Shown: one piece after another, positions 25,055-34,688 of the stretch
Numbering within the stretch: the first letter of the stretch is position 1
Layout: every line of letters begins with the position of its first letter
Origin: Chryseotalea sp. WA131a
GTDB lineage: Bacteria; Bacteroidota; Bacteroidia; Cytophagales; Cyclobacteriaceae
Direction: 5' to 3'
DNA: 64,000 bases
Assembly: GCA_025370075.1 (NCBI GenBank)
Contig: CP073016.1
Location: 1,922,001 to 1,986,000 of the forward strand
Notes under the pieces: generated by a model
The model's input: the letters and a program-made list of their open reading frames with translations, nothing else
Databases searched by the model: none
What the model was told of the DNA's origin: nothing
Position numbers and translations under genes: made by a program

Positions 25055-25960
25055 CTATAATTTTCTCTCAGATTGTGAAGGTATCAACATGCGCAGCGTG
25101 CCTGGTTGAATGCTGATTTCAAATTTTTCTTCCGGCTCGTGGGGCTCACCATCGATGTGGTAAGGCATGGGATGCGAAAATTTTAATTCTACTTTTTGTG
25201 CTTTGATGATATCCACAAAAGCGGATTTGTTGAGATTGCCAGTGAACATTTTTTGCCCGAAGCCTACCGCTTGGGCAATCGGCACTTTTTTGATGAAACT
25301 AACATCCATCCACTCATCACACACAGATGCATGGGGAGCCACGCGCGCGTTATTGCCAAACTGCGATGAATTGGCTAGCGCAATGATGAACGATTTTCGT
25401 TGCTGCTCTTGACCATCTATTATCACCGAAAACGAAAATTCCTTGTACGATAAAAATTCCTTGAGCACCAACTTGGTGTAACCGATTAGTCCACGCTTTC
25501 CATTTTTTCCAAACATGCCCGCCACGTGCCCATCAAATCCTACACCCGATATGTTAACCGATAGTTTGCCATTTACAGATAGAGTATCCATGGCAAAGGA
25601 GTTAGATGAACCGATGAGGCCCAACGCTTTTTTAAAGTTTACCGGAATGCCCAAGTGACGCGCCAACCCATTGCCCGAACCTTTTGGCAAAATGCCCATG
25701 ATCACTTGAGACCCCACCAAGCCTTGGGCCACTTCGTTTACTGTGCCATCGCCACCCACGGCAAACACCGTACTGAAATTATTTTCGATAACAGCCGACT
25801 TCGCTAACTCAATGGCATGACCACGGCCTTGTGTAAATTCAATAGAGCATTCTTTATTCAATAACAAACAGGTGTCGATAATGCGCCCTTCCAACTCGGG
25901 CCGATAACCACCGCCTGAGAATTTATTGATAATGAAAAGTATTCTGTTGGAGTCGGCCAT
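25055..25960 (-). CDS. diacylglycerol kinase-family lipid kinase (YegS/DgkB-like)
   Basis: Soluble lipid kinase of 301 residues with the DAGK catalytic domain. The N-terminal ILFIINKFSGGG, the nucleotide loop FAVGGDGTVNEVAQGL and GILPKGSGNGLARHLGIP are the family hallmarks. The C-terminal beta-sandwich ends with the YHIDGEP motif seen in YegS-like enzymes. It phosphorylates diacylglycerol or a related lipid; the substrate is not predictable. Monocistronic as far as can be seen. Confidence 0.9.
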   Translation of the reverse strand: MADSNRILFIINKFSGGGYRPELEGRIIDTCLLLNKECSIEFTQGRGHAIELAKSAVIENNFSTVFAVGGDGTVNEVAQGLVGSQVIMGILPKGSGNGLARHLGIPVNFKKALGLIGSSNSFAMDTLSVNGKLSVNISGVGFDGHVAGMFGKNGKRGLIGYTKLVLKEFLSYKEFSFSVIIDGQEQQRKSFIIALANSSQFGNNARVAPHASVCDEWMDVSFIKKVPIAQAVGFGQKMFTGNLNKSAFVDIIKAQKVELKFSHPMPYHIDGEPHEPEEKFEISIQPGTLRMLIPSQSERKL

Positions 25961-26150
25961 TTCCTGATTGGTAAAATTAGGAATTTTAGACGAGCCGTTA
26001 ATCTTATTGACTGCTTACTGCCAATTGCCTACTAACTTATTACTTCGGCTTTTCAATTGATCTGAATTTTTTCGGCTTGGTCTAAAACTTTGTTCACTGC
26101 CAATTGCCTTTTGACAAACTTACACCTGACCGTTGTTTATTACCCACCTT

Positions 26151-26390
26151 TTATCTCTTCAACTTACCCTCAATATAACTCACCGCCTGTCCAATGGTCT
26201 GCATTTTCTCGGCATCTTCATCGGGAATTTTGATGTCGAAGGTTTGCTCAAACTCCATCACCAACTCCGCATAGTCAAGCGAGTCGATTCCTAAATCCTT
26301 AACAAAGCTTGCGTCAGGTGTAATTTGCGAGTCGGGTACACCGAGTTTTTCGATGAGAATGCTGGTTACTTTCTTTTGTACGTCCGCCAT
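26151..26390 (-). CDS. acpP: acyl carrier protein
   Basis: A 79-residue acidic protein carrying the growing acyl chain in fatty-acid synthesis. The phosphopantetheine attachment site is the Ser in LGIDSLDYAELVMEFE, preceded by the typical FVKDLG. Length and helix pattern are standard. It is not in a fab operon here: a spacer with degenerate repeats lies on both sides. It may be the housekeeping ACP or a secondary one. Confidence 0.92.
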   Translation of the reverse strand: MADVQKKVTSILIEKLGVPDSQITPDASFVKDLGIDSLDYAELVMEFEQTFDIKIPDEDAEKMQTIGQAVSYIEGKLKR

Positions 26391-26435
26391 GAGTATCCGT
26401 TATGTTTGTCAAATCTAAAAAACTTTTTTGATAAT

Positions 26436-26481
26436 TTAGGTATTGGGACTTAGGACTTGGGCCGTTCCACCCAACACCTAA
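26436..26481 (-). terminator. hairpin after the sensor kinase, built from an intergenic repeat
   Basis: TTAGGTATTGGG (26436-26447) pairs with CCCAACACCTAA (26470-26481) apart from one wobble position. It sits immediately downstream of the sensor-kinase stop on the minus strand and is followed by T-rich sequence. The left arm belongs to the same G/T-rich repeat family as 18763-18798. Confidence 0.45.
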
Positions 26482-26484
26482 TCC

Positions 26485-27834
26485 CTAGAATCTTAACACA
26501 AACTCAGTTCCTTCACCCATTTCCGACTTCACCGCGATGTTGCCCTCGTGCTGCCGCATAATTTGGCGTGAAAGACTGAGGCCAATGCCTGAACCTGTCT
26601 TTTTGGTGGAGAAGAAGGGGATGAATATTTTTTCCAACGCTTCAGGTTCAATGCCTGTCCCGTTGTCTTTTACCGAAATCAGCACATTGCCCGTTTCATT
26701 TAAATGCGCATACAGACTGATTTTCTTATCGGTCTTTTCGCCAAAAGCCTGGATGGCATTTTTGATAAGGTTGATAAGTACTTGTTCAATCAATGTTTTA
26801 TCCGCCATCACCATCATGGTTTCAGGTTCTACCAAAACGGAAATCGCAATATTGTTATCGGCCAACTCTTTCTTGTGCAGCATGGCCAACTCATCCAGCA
26901 ATGGCTTCACCGCCACCTGCAACACTTTTGGTTTGGGTATGTGCGTCAAGCTGCGGAATTCTTTCACGAATTTTATCAACCCTTCGCTGCGTTTGCTGAT
27001 GGTTTGCACCGAAAGATGCATGTCTTCCGCTTCATCACGCTGCATACTCAAATGGTTGGTCTCCAATTTTTTTTGAAGTTCCTCTTCCACCACTCCCGCC
27101 AAGGAAGAAATGGGCGTTACCGAGTTCATGATCTCGTGCGTAAGCACGCGCACTAAATTTTGCCAGGCCTCCATTTCTTTTTCTTCCAACTCACTTTGAA
27201 TGTTGCTCATGCTGATCAACTTCACCTCTTCTCCGCGAAGCGTAAGTTCAATGGCAAAAATGGAAAGCTGAATGGTTTCGTCTCCGGATTTTAACCGTAT
27301 CAACTCACGCCCGCCAGTTTTTAATTTTAGGAAAGCTTCTACAAGCAGGTCGCTGGCCTCACGTAATTCGCTGATGCGCTCTACTTTATCTACACGCAGC
27401 AGCCGCTTGGCCGCATTGTTGATGATTTGAATGGCCCCATCTTTTTTAAACGTGAGAATGCCAATGCCCACGTGCTGCACAATGTTTTTGAAGAACTGAT
27501 ACTCGCTGTCTTTTTCTTTGCGGGCTACCTTTACTTTATTAAAGGCATCATTCATTTCTTTTTGAACTTTCAGCACCGCCTCCTCTTTGCTGTCTGTTTT
27601 AAAAGTTGTGGTCACTTCATCAAACCGAATCTGGTCAATGGGGGAATCTATTTTTACCATTGGGCCTTCCATTATTTTCACCAATTGCATTACCTGAAAC
27701 CCAATCGCGCCAAGTAAGGCCAACAGCAAAATAAAACTTCTGTCTTTGTCTTGCAGTACAAAAACAAAAGCAAAAATGGTGAACACCAAAATTGCAATTC
27801 GTGTAACGATTGGCGAGCGCCAGTTAAATTCCAT
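26485..27834 (-). CDS. NtrB-like membrane sensor histidine kinase
   Basis: Partner kinase of the adjacent sigma-54 regulator. Two hydrophobic segments near the N-terminus (IAILVFTIFAFVFVL and ILLLALLGAIGFQVMQLV) anchor it with almost no periplasmic loop. A PAS-like region follows (GILTFKKDGAIQIINNAAKRLL), then the H-box VLTHEIMNSVTPI, N-box LIKNAIQAF, and G-boxes DNGTGI and GSGIGLSLSRQI. ATG 27834 is preferred over the upstream 27882 because it overlaps the regulator stop by 11 bases and gives the start MEFNWRSP. The stimulus is unknown. Confidence 0.9.
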   Translation of the reverse strand: MEFNWRSPIVTRIAILVFTIFAFVFVLQDKDRSFILLLALLGAIGFQVMQLVKIMEGPMVKIDSPIDQIRFDEVTTTFKTDSKEEAVLKVQKEMNDAFNKVKVARKEKDSEYQFFKNIVQHVGIGILTFKKDGAIQIINNAAKRLLRVDKVERISELREASDLLVEAFLKLKTGGRELIRLKSGDETIQLSIFAIELTLRGEEVKLISMSNIQSELEEKEMEAWQNLVRVLTHEIMNSVTPISSLAGVVEEELQKKLETNHLSMQRDEAEDMHLSVQTISKRSEGLIKFVKEFRSLTHIPKPKVLQVAVKPLLDELAMLHKKELADNNIAISVLVEPETMMVMADKTLIEQVLINLIKNAIQAFGEKTDKKISLYAHLNETGNVLISVKDNGTGIEPEALEKIFIPFFSTKKTGSGIGLSLSRQIMRQHEGNIAVKSEMGEGTEFVLRF

Positions 27835-29191
27835 ATTTCTCCATCCTGCGGTAGAGTGATGCACGCGTGAGGCCAAGTTCATCGGCAGCCTTTGATATGT
27901 TGCCGTTGTGTAGTTGAATCGCTTTTACCACAGCTGATTTTTCTACTTCATCCAAATTCAAGCTATCGCTCACCGGCTCACTGTTGCCTTTGCGGCTGAA
28001 GAGAAAATCGCTCTCTTGCAGTGTAGCCGAGTCGGCCATAATCAACGCACGTTCAATGGAGTGTTGTAATTCGCGCACGTTGCCCGGCCAGGCATATTTC
28101 TTCAACTTGTTCATGGCCTCGGGGGTAATTGAAAGCACTTCTTTGCGGTACTTTTTTGAGTAGTAATTCAAAAAGTGGTTGGCCAACATGGGTATGTCGT
28201 CAATGCGGTCGCTCAAAGGCGGAATATTTATTTCTACGGTGTTGATTCTGTACAACAAATCTTGACGAAATTTTCCTTCGGCCACCATTTGGTGCAAAGG
28301 CATGTTGGTGGCGCATATCAGCCGAATATCTACTTCCATCGGTTGGTTGGCACCAATGCGCGTTACTTGCCGTGATTGCAGTGCCGTCAATAATTTACTT
28401 TGCAGCGCCATGCTCAAGTTTCCAATCTCATCTAAAAACAAGGTGCCACCGTTGGCCAACTCAAATCTACCCGAGCGGTCTTCGCGCGCATCCGTGAACG
28501 AGCCCTTCTTGTGGCCAAACAGTTCACTCTCAAAAAGTGTTTCCGTTATCGCGCCCATATCTACCGATACAAAAGAGGCATCTTTGCGCAACGATTTTTG
28601 ATGAATGGCCCGTGCCACCAATTCTTTACCTGTTCCGTTTTCGCCCAAAATCAAAATGTTGGCATCGGTCTTTGCTACTTTATCAATTAAGGCAAAAGTT
28701 TCTTTAATGGCCGAACTGCTCCCAATAATATCGCGAAAGGGTTGACTGATTTGCTCTTCCAACATTTCTTTTGCCTTGCGCAGCTTGTCCACTTCGTTGT
28801 ACGATTTCTTCAACCGAATGGCCGTAGAGATAGTGGCAATCAATTTTTCATTTTGCCAAGGTTTTAGCACAAAATCCGTGGCACCTTCTTTCAGCGCGCG
28901 CACGGCCATCTCCACATCACCAAAGGCCGTAATCATAATCACCACCGCTTGTGGCTCGCGCTCTTTAATTACTTTCAACCACTCAAAACCTTCTTTTCCA
29001 CTAGTGGTGTCTTTGCTGAAATTCATGTCCAGCAAAATCACATCATAGGTATCGTTGTTGAGCAAAAAAGGAATCTTGTTCGGGTTTTTTTCGATGATGA
29101 CCTGATGATTGTTTTTTTTGAGGAGCATTTTGGCTGCCAACAGCACGTCCTCGTCATCATCTACCATTAAAATTTTGCCGCCTTCGTTCAC
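27824..29191 (-). CDS. sigma-54-dependent response regulator, NtrC family
   Basis: A 455-residue activator with a receiver domain (phospho-acceptor Asp55 in VILLDMNF), AAA+ domain with Walker A GENGTGKE (183-190) and Walker B LFLDEIGN, and a Fis-type helix-turn-helix at the C-terminus (NISKAADELGLTRASLYRRMEKYG). The sigma-54-contacting loop, classically GAFTGA, reads GSFTDA (230-235). It should remodel sigma-54 RNA polymerase at its target promoters. It is the first gene of the pair, with the kinase coupled downstream. It is divergent from the S41 protease gene across a 214-base spacer. Confidence 0.93.
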   Translation of the reverse strand: MNEGGKILMVDDDEDVLLAAKMLLKKNNHQVIIEKNPNKIPFLLNNDTYDVILLDMNFSKDTTSGKEGFEWLKVIKEREPQAVVIMITAFGDVEMAVRALKEGATDFVLKPWQNEKLIATISTAIRLKKSYNEVDKLRKAKEMLEEQISQPFRDIIGSSSAIKETFALIDKVAKTDANILILGENGTGKELVARAIHQKSLRKDASFVSVDMGAITETLFESELFGHKKGSFTDAREDRSGRFELANGGTLFLDEIGNLSMALQSKLLTALQSRQVTRIGANQPMEVDIRLICATNMPLHQMVAEGKFRQDLLYRINTVEINIPPLSDRIDDIPMLANHFLNYYSKKYRKEVLSITPEAMNKLKKYAWPGNVRELQHSIERALIMADSATLQESDFLFSRKGNSEPVSDSLNLDEVEKSAVVKAIQLHNGNISKAADELGLTRASLYRRMEKYGI

Positions 29192-29405
29192 GTAAGTTTA
29201 GGTTTAGTGTGTGTAGTACTAGGAAAAACTATGCCATTGCCAATACTGTTCGAAAATGCAGTTTTGGCGGTGTGGTTTGTTCTTTAACGTACAAAGATGT
29301 TCAAAAATGAACAGAGATGGAAGCGCAAATTGGCGATTGGTTGATTTATCATCCTCCTCTAGTTATTCCCAAACCATCCACTCACTTTTTTCGTACCTTT
29401 CGATA

Positions 29406-31055
29406 ATGAAATTGAAGAAGAGATATTGGATATTCATTCTGGTGGTGGGCTGTGTGGTATTTGCCTTCACCCCTCCGGCCGACCGGTATTTTGAGATTGC
29501 GAAGAATCTCGAAATTTTTGCATCGATCTATAAAAACACAAACGAATTGTATGTAGATGAGGTGAGCCCCACCAAAATGATGCACAATAGTCTGGATGCC
29601 ATGCTCAATTCGTTGGATCCCTACACCAATTATATTTCAGAAGATCAAGTAGAAGATTTCCGCACCATGAACACAGGGCAATACGGAGGCATTGGTGCGC
29701 TGACAAAAGTGTACAACAAGCGCACGGTGGTCACCATGGTGTACGAATCGTACCCTGCTTACAAAAATGGACTGCGCATTGGCGATGAAGTAATCAAAAT
29801 GAACGATATCGAATTATCAAAACTGAGTTTAGAAGAAGCCAACCACTTGATGCGCGGCCAGGTTGGCACACCCGTAAAACTGTCGGTGAAGCGTTTTGGC
29901 ACGGATAAACTCATCGAGTTGGAGTTTAAACGCGAGAAAATAAAAATCAGCAACGTGCCCTATTCGGGCATGATGGCCAACGATGTGGGCTACATTCAAC
30001 TTACCGAGTTTACGAATGATGCCGGCAAAGAAGTAAAAAACGCATTGATTTCCTTAAAGGAAAAAGGTGCTAAGTATCTCATTTTGGATTTGCGCAGCAA
30101 CCCGGGTGGGTTGCTCAACGAATCGGTGAACATCTGCAATATCTTTATCGCCAAAGACAAAAAAGTGGTGGACACCAAAGGGAAAATAGAAGAGTTCAAC
30201 CAAACGTATGAAACCAAACAAGCACCCACCGATTTAGATATTCCAGTGGTGGTGCTCATCAACCGCAACAGTGCCTCTGCGTCTGAAATTGTTGCAGGCA
30301 CCTTGCAAGATTATGACCGCGCAGTGATTGTGGGTGAAAAATCTTTTGGCAAAGGATTGGTACAGGTTTCTAAGCCCCTTCCGTATAATGCGTTGGTAAA
30401 ATATACCACGGCCAAATATTACACCCCCTCAGGCCGATGCATTCAGGTGTTGGATTATTCGCACCGCAGGCCTGACGGCAGCGCAGGGCCCACACCCGAT
30501 TCGGTAAAAAAAGAATTCAAAACCAAAAACGGAAGAACTGTTTATGATGGCGGGGGCGTTGACCCGGATATAAAATTGGAAGCAAAAGAAATGGCTTCGG
30601 TTACTGTTTCCCTGCTTTACAATGGTTATATTTTTGATTTTGCCTCCAAGTATTCGTTTGAACATAAAAGCATTGCTGAAGCGCGTAGCTTTTCGCTCAC
30701 CGACCAAGAGTATGCCGAGTTTGTTCAATGGATGAAAGGCAAAAGTTATACGTACACATCCGAGTTGGAAAATGAATTGGCAGCGTTTGAAGAAGTGGCC
30801 AAACACGAAAAGTATTTGGGGGAATTGAAACCCCACGTGGAGCAAGTGCGTGCACGATTAAAAGATAGACGCAAAAACGATTTGATCCTTTTTAAAGACC
30901 AAATCAAAAAATTATTGGAAGAAGAAATTGCCTCTCGATACTATTTTGAGCGAGGCTATGTAGAGGCTGGTTTTAAGTACGATGAAGAAATCAAAAAAGC
31001 GGCCGACCTTTTGCACAATCCACAGCAATACAAAAAAATCTTGAACAACAAGTAA
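29406..31055 (+). CDS. S41-family C-terminal processing peptidase
   Basis: Periplasmic tail-specific serine protease of 549 residues from ATG 29406, which gives an N-terminal membrane/signal segment (YWIFILVVGCVVFAF). A PDZ domain sits around GQYGGIGALTKVYN...YKNGLRIGDEV. The Ser/Lys dyad is Ser291 in NSASASEIV and Lys316 in KSFGKGLVQ, 25 residues apart as usual for CtpA/Prc. A ~140-residue helical C-terminal domain follows. An upstream in-frame ATG at 29256 exists but would add a non-conserved polar extension. It is followed by the hydrolase gene after 4 bases. Confidence 0.92.
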   Translation: MKLKKRYWIFILVVGCVVFAFTPPADRYFEIAKNLEIFASIYKNTNELYVDEVSPTKMMHNSLDAMLNSLDPYTNYISEDQVEDFRTMNTGQYGGIGALTKVYNKRTVVTMVYESYPAYKNGLRIGDEVIKMNDIELSKLSLEEANHLMRGQVGTPVKLSVKRFGTDKLIELEFKREKIKISNVPYSGMMANDVGYIQLTEFTNDAGKEVKNALISLKEKGAKYLILDLRSNPGGLLNESVNICNIFIAKDKKVVDTKGKIEEFNQTYETKQAPTDLDIPVVVLINRNSASASEIVAGTLQDYDRAVIVGEKSFGKGLVQVSKPLPYNALVKYTTAKYYTPSGRCIQVLDYSHRRPDGSAGPTPDSVKKEFKTKNGRTVYDGGGVDPDIKLEAKEMASVTVSLLYNGYIFDFASKYSFEHKSIAEARSFSLTDQEYAEFVQWMKGKSYTYTSELENELAAFEEVAKHEKYLGELKPHVEQVRARLKDRRKNDLILFKDQIKKLLEEEIASRYYFERGYVEAGFKYDEEIKKAADLLHNPQQYKKILNNK

Positions 31056-31059
31056 ACCG

Positions 31060-31929
31060 ATGGTGTGGAAAAAAAAGTACACCCGATGGATAGTTACCCT
31101 TTCCAGTTTCTTTGCTGTGTTGCTTCTGATGGATTCGTGCCTGCAATTCCGGATGAGCAAAAAAGAAGTGAATAAATTTTTTACCGATAAACCTCAGAAG
31201 GGAATTCTAGAATCGTACATCATCCATCAACAGAAAATAAATTACCTCACCGTTGGGCACGATTCGCTGCCACTGGTGATTTTTGTTCACGGTTCGCCCG
31301 GATCGCTGAGCGCCTTTATCGATTTCATGGCCGATACAGCATTGCTAAAAAGGGCCCAATTGATTTCGGTGGATCGCCCCGGCTTTGGTGATTCAAACTT
31401 TGGCTATGCTGAAAAATCCGTGAAGCAGCAAGCGGCCGTATTGAAACCAATTTTAGAAAACCATAAAAACCAACGGCCTATTATTTTGGTTGGGCATTCG
31501 CTGGGCGGCCCCGTCATTGCCCGGATGGCCATGGACTATCCTGAATTGGTGGATGGTTTGGTAATTGTAGCAGGCTCGATCGCTCCCGATTTAGAACCGC
31601 ACGAATGGTTTCGTGGGCCGATGGCGTTGCCGTTTATTAAATGGATGATCCCGCGCTCTTTCCGCGCCAGCAACGATGAAATTTATCACCTGAAACCCGA
31701 ACTGCAAGACATGCTCCCGCTGTGGAAAAACATTCGCGCCAATACGATTGTAATACAAGGCAAGAAAGATGTGCTGGTCGATCCAGGCAATGCAGCGTTC
31801 GCCAAAAAAATGATGACCAACGCAGACGTTACGTTGGTAGAAGTCGAGGGCATGAATCATTTTGTGCCGTGGAGCAACCCTGAATTGATCCGAAAGGCAG
31901 TGATCCAATTGGTAAGTCGAGAGAGGTAA
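31060..31929 (+). CDS. alpha/beta-hydrolase, membrane-anchored
   Basis: A 289-residue alpha/beta-fold hydrolase with an N-terminal hydrophobic anchor ending near a Cys (SCLQF) that could be lipidated. The oxyanion region is VIFVHGSPGSLSAF, the nucleophile elbow VGHSLGGPVIARM (Ser), and the catalytic His lies in EGMNHFVPW. Similar genes sit downstream of S41 proteases in this group. Start ATG 31060 is 4 bases after the protease stop, so they are one transcript. Substrate unknown. Confidence 0.85.
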   Translation: MVWKKKYTRWIVTLSSFFAVLLLMDSCLQFRMSKKEVNKFFTDKPQKGILESYIIHQQKINYLTVGHDSLPLVIFVHGSPGSLSAFIDFMADTALLKRAQLISVDRPGFGDSNFGYAEKSVKQQAAVLKPILENHKNQRPIILVGHSLGGPVIARMAMDYPELVDGLVIVAGSIAPDLEPHEWFRGPMALPFIKWMIPRSFRASNDEIYHLKPELQDMLPLWKNIRANTIVIQGKKDVLVDPGNAAFAKKMMTNADVTLVEVEGMNHFVPWSNPELIRKAVIQLVSRER

Positions 31930-31961
31930 TTGGCGGTTGGTGATTGGTATTCGGTGGTTTT

Positions 31962-32000
31962 CCCCAATGCCTAATCCCCAATGCCCCAATCCCCAAATGC
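31962..32000. repeat. C/A-rich degenerate intergenic repeat
   Basis: The phrases CCCCAATGCCTAATCCCCAATG and CCCCAATCCCCAAATGCC lie between two convergent genes. On the opposite strand they read as GGGGATTAGGCATTGGGG, the same style as the repeats near 18770 and 26440. Confidence 0.45.
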
Positions 32001-32007
32001 CATTGAA

Positions 32008-33147
32008 TTATGGAGCCGGATTTAAAATCACTACTGCATTCAGCGGCTGCGGTGTAAAACAAAGAATGAAAATTAAGATGGTGAGCCACCCCAAAACAAT
32101 GCGCGAAGTACTCAAAGGCTCTTCTATTTCGGATGGCGGATGCTGGATGCCTACAAATCTTCCCAAAATAAAAATAAATAACAACCAACCCGGATAACCG
32201 TGCAGGGTTGGGAAAAAATAAGTCAACGCATATTGGATTGTAAAAATGAGTAGTGCCGCCAAAATGTTATCGCGCAGGTTAAGGTGCAATCCTTTCAAAG
32301 CAAAAAACAAAAAACCAACATACAAGGGTATGTAGAGAAGCAAATCTTTTGCAGGTTGATAGGGGTTGATGTAACCCAGCCCAGCATAAAACAGAAAACC
32401 AATAAAAAAAAATGTGGCAATTCTCCGGTGCCATTTAAAACCTAGCAACCCATACACCACGTGGCCTCCATCCAATTGACCAATCGGCAGTAAATTCATG
32501 CTGGTAAAAACCAGGGAAAGAAATCCAGCAAGCAGATAGGGATAGTGCATCAACTCATGCACGTTGGGTACGCGAGCAGGATCACCCACAAACTTTTCAA
32601 AAAACAAGAGCAACAAATTTTTGCCTACCGTAATATCGAGCACATTTTTGGGCATGTTGTTTATGTCGTAAACATAATCGGCATACTCCAAGCCGTATTG
32701 CTGATACTCTGGGTAAAATTGAAAAACATATTCAGGAGGAGGCAAGTGTGTAAACCCATACCACAAAACACCAAGCGACACCACAAATCCCGCCAAGGGG
32801 CCGGCAATGCCAATGTCAAAATTTTCCTTCGTGGAACGGATGGGGCTTTTCATACGAATGAGTGCCCCAAGGGTACCTAACATAAACGGTGGCGGCAGCG
32901 GAATAAAATAGGGCAGCGTAACCTTTACTCGGTAATAGAGCGCAACAAAGTAGTGACCAAATTCATGTGCTGTTAAAATCAACAAAAACGGAACTGAATA
33001 ATGCATCCCCACCAAAAAGTCTTGCCAATTGTATGCACCCGACAAAATGGATTTACCAGTTGTCCACTCGGTGCCAGCAAATGTGGTGGTAAGAAAGGTA
33101 ATAGCAAACAAAGCAAAGTGAAGCAAATAAGTTTTGGTGCGTTGCAT
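32008..33147 (-). CDS. site-2 protease-family (M50) intramembrane metalloprotease
   Basis: A 379-residue polytopic membrane protein. The zinc-binding motif TAHEFGHYF and the second ligand region NLLPIGQLDGGHVVYGL mark the site-2 protease fold. About eight hydrophobic segments are seen. Members cleave transmembrane substrates in regulated intramembrane proteolysis; here no anti-sigma factor or other partner is adjacent. It converges on the hydrolase gene, separated only by the C/A-rich repeat. Confidence 0.9.
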   Translation of the reverse strand: MQRTKTYLLHFALFAITFLTTTFAGTEWTTGKSILSGAYNWQDFLVGMHYSVPFLLILTAHEFGHYFVALYYRVKVTLPYFIPLPPPFMLGTLGALIRMKSPIRSTKENFDIGIAGPLAGFVVSLGVLWYGFTHLPPPEYVFQFYPEYQQYGLEYADYVYDINNMPKNVLDITVGKNLLLLFFEKFVGDPARVPNVHELMHYPYLLAGFLSLVFTSMNLLPIGQLDGGHVVYGLLGFKWHRRIATFFFIGFLFYAGLGYINPYQPAKDLLLYIPLYVGFLFFALKGLHLNLRDNILAALLIFTIQYALTYFFPTLHGYPGWLLFIFILGRFVGIQHPPSEIEEPLSTSRIVLGWLTILIFILCFTPQPLNAVVILNPAP

Positions 33148-33318
33148 GAATGAGAGCAGGCGTAAAGATGAAAGTGATTTGAATATGTATATTAAGAAGG
33201 CCCAAAGATACTCAGAAACTCAATCGATAAAGCCTCAATAAGTGTTAGAAAATTAATTAAACGGTCATTTTGGGTTCGGGAATTTCTCCTATATTTACCA
33301 TGTACCTAACCCATTTCT

Positions 33319-34614
33319 ATGGAAACCATAGTCATTCTCGTATTTGTTGTAGGATACATAGCCATTGCGCTTGAGCATCCCATCAAAATAAATAAAACAG
33401 CATCGGCATTGCTTACGGGTGTGCTTTGCTGGACCATTCATGCCCTTACCTCGGCCGAAGGACCCGATAAGGTAGTAGGGCAACTCTCCCATCATTTGGC
33501 CAACGTTTCAGAAATACTTTTCTTCTTGATGGGCGCCATGACGATTGTGGAATTGGTAGATGCCTACCAAGGGTTTCGCCTCATCACCGACCGCATCAAC
33601 ACCAAAAACCCAAAAATTCTTTTGTGGCTTATTTGCTTTGTTACGTTTTTTCTTTCCTCTATCCTTGATAACCTCACCACTTCTATTGTGATGATTTCCC
33701 TCATTCGCAAACTCATTCCCAATAAAGAGATGCGGATGTTTTTTGCCGGCATGATCATCATTGCAGCCAATGCCGGTGGCGCATGGACACCGATTGGCGA
33801 TGTTACTACCACCATGCTCTGGATTGGTGGACAGATCAGTACCTTCAATATTATGAAAGTTTTGTTTGTGCCCAGCATCATGTGCTTATTAGTGCCATTG
33901 ATTTATTTAAGTTTTACACTAAAAGGTGAATTGGGTGAAGCACATAATACGGCACACATGCACACACATGGGCATGGAAACGAAAAAATAAAGGGCAGCA
34001 CAGTGATGTTAATTTTAGGAGTTGGTGCGCTGGTTTTTGTTCCTGTGTTTAAAACCGTTACCCATTTGCCACCTTATATTGGCATGTTGTTAGGACTGGG
34101 TGTGCTGTGGGTAATTTCAGAAATGATCAACCCCCATGCAGATGAAGCTGCACGCAGGCCCTTTTCAGCCGCAGGTGCATTGTCTAGGATTGATTCTTCG
34201 AGCGTTCTTTTTTTCTTAGGAATTTTGTTGGCCGTGGGCGCATTGGAGTCGATGGAGATTTTGACCCACTTTGCTACTTTGTTAAATACAACTTTTGGGG
34301 ACAATCGAATCATTGTTACACTCATCGGATTGCTTTCAGCCATTGTTGACAACGTGCCATTGGTGGCAGCCAGCATGGGCATGTATAGCTTAGAAATGTA
34401 TCCACAAGATCATTTGATTTGGGAATACCTCGCCTATTGTGCTGGCACGGGCGGAAGTATATTAATTATTGGATCGGCTGCTGGGGTAGCTGTGATGGGC
34501 ATGGAAAAAATCGACTTTATCTGGTACCTGAAAAAAATAAGTTTGATCGCCATGCTCGGCTACTTTGCCGGGGCTGCTTGCTATTTGGCAATCGATATTT
34601 TTATGGGGTATTGA
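33319..34614 (+). CDS. NhaD-type Na+/H+ antiporter
   Basis: Inner-membrane sodium/proton antiporter of the NhaD/ArsB-like ion-transporter superfamily, 431 residues, ~11-12 hydrophobic segments. Typical motifs are FFLSSILDNLTTSIVMISL, AANAGGAWTPIGDVTTTMLW and AIVDNVPLVAASMGMY. A His-rich cytoplasmic or periplasmic loop (HMHTHGHGN, about residues 214-222) sits between helices. A TATATTTA sequence 25-30 bases upstream may be the -7 box. It probably supports pH or Na+ homeostasis. Confidence 0.92.
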   Translation: METIVILVFVVGYIAIALEHPIKINKTASALLTGVLCWTIHALTSAEGPDKVVGQLSHHLANVSEILFFLMGAMTIVELVDAYQGFRLITDRINTKNPKILLWLICFVTFFLSSILDNLTTSIVMISLIRKLIPNKEMRMFFAGMIIIAANAGGAWTPIGDVTTTMLWIGGQISTFNIMKVLFVPSIMCLLVPLIYLSFTLKGELGEAHNTAHMHTHGHGNEKIKGSTVMLILGVGALVFVPVFKTVTHLPPYIGMLLGLGVLWVISEMINPHADEAARRPFSAAGALSRIDSSSVLFFLGILLAVGALESMEILTHFATLLNTTFGDNRIIVTLIGLLSAIVDNVPLVAASMGMYSLEMYPQDHLIWEYLAYCAGTGGSILIIGSAAGVAVMGMEKIDFIWYLKKISLIAMLGYFAGAACYLAIDIFMGY

Positions 34615-34688
34615 TTTAGCATCAGTCAATTTTGCTGTTCAGAATCTTGATGGATTTTTAGCTATTTTCATGGCTTGAATCCTTTTTA

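Noticed and set aside
29192..29405. A sigma-54 promoter (GG-N10-GC) in the divergent spacer next to the NtrC-like regulator
   Set aside because: I looked for TGGC-N-TTGC-type spacing on both strands and found no match good enough to report.
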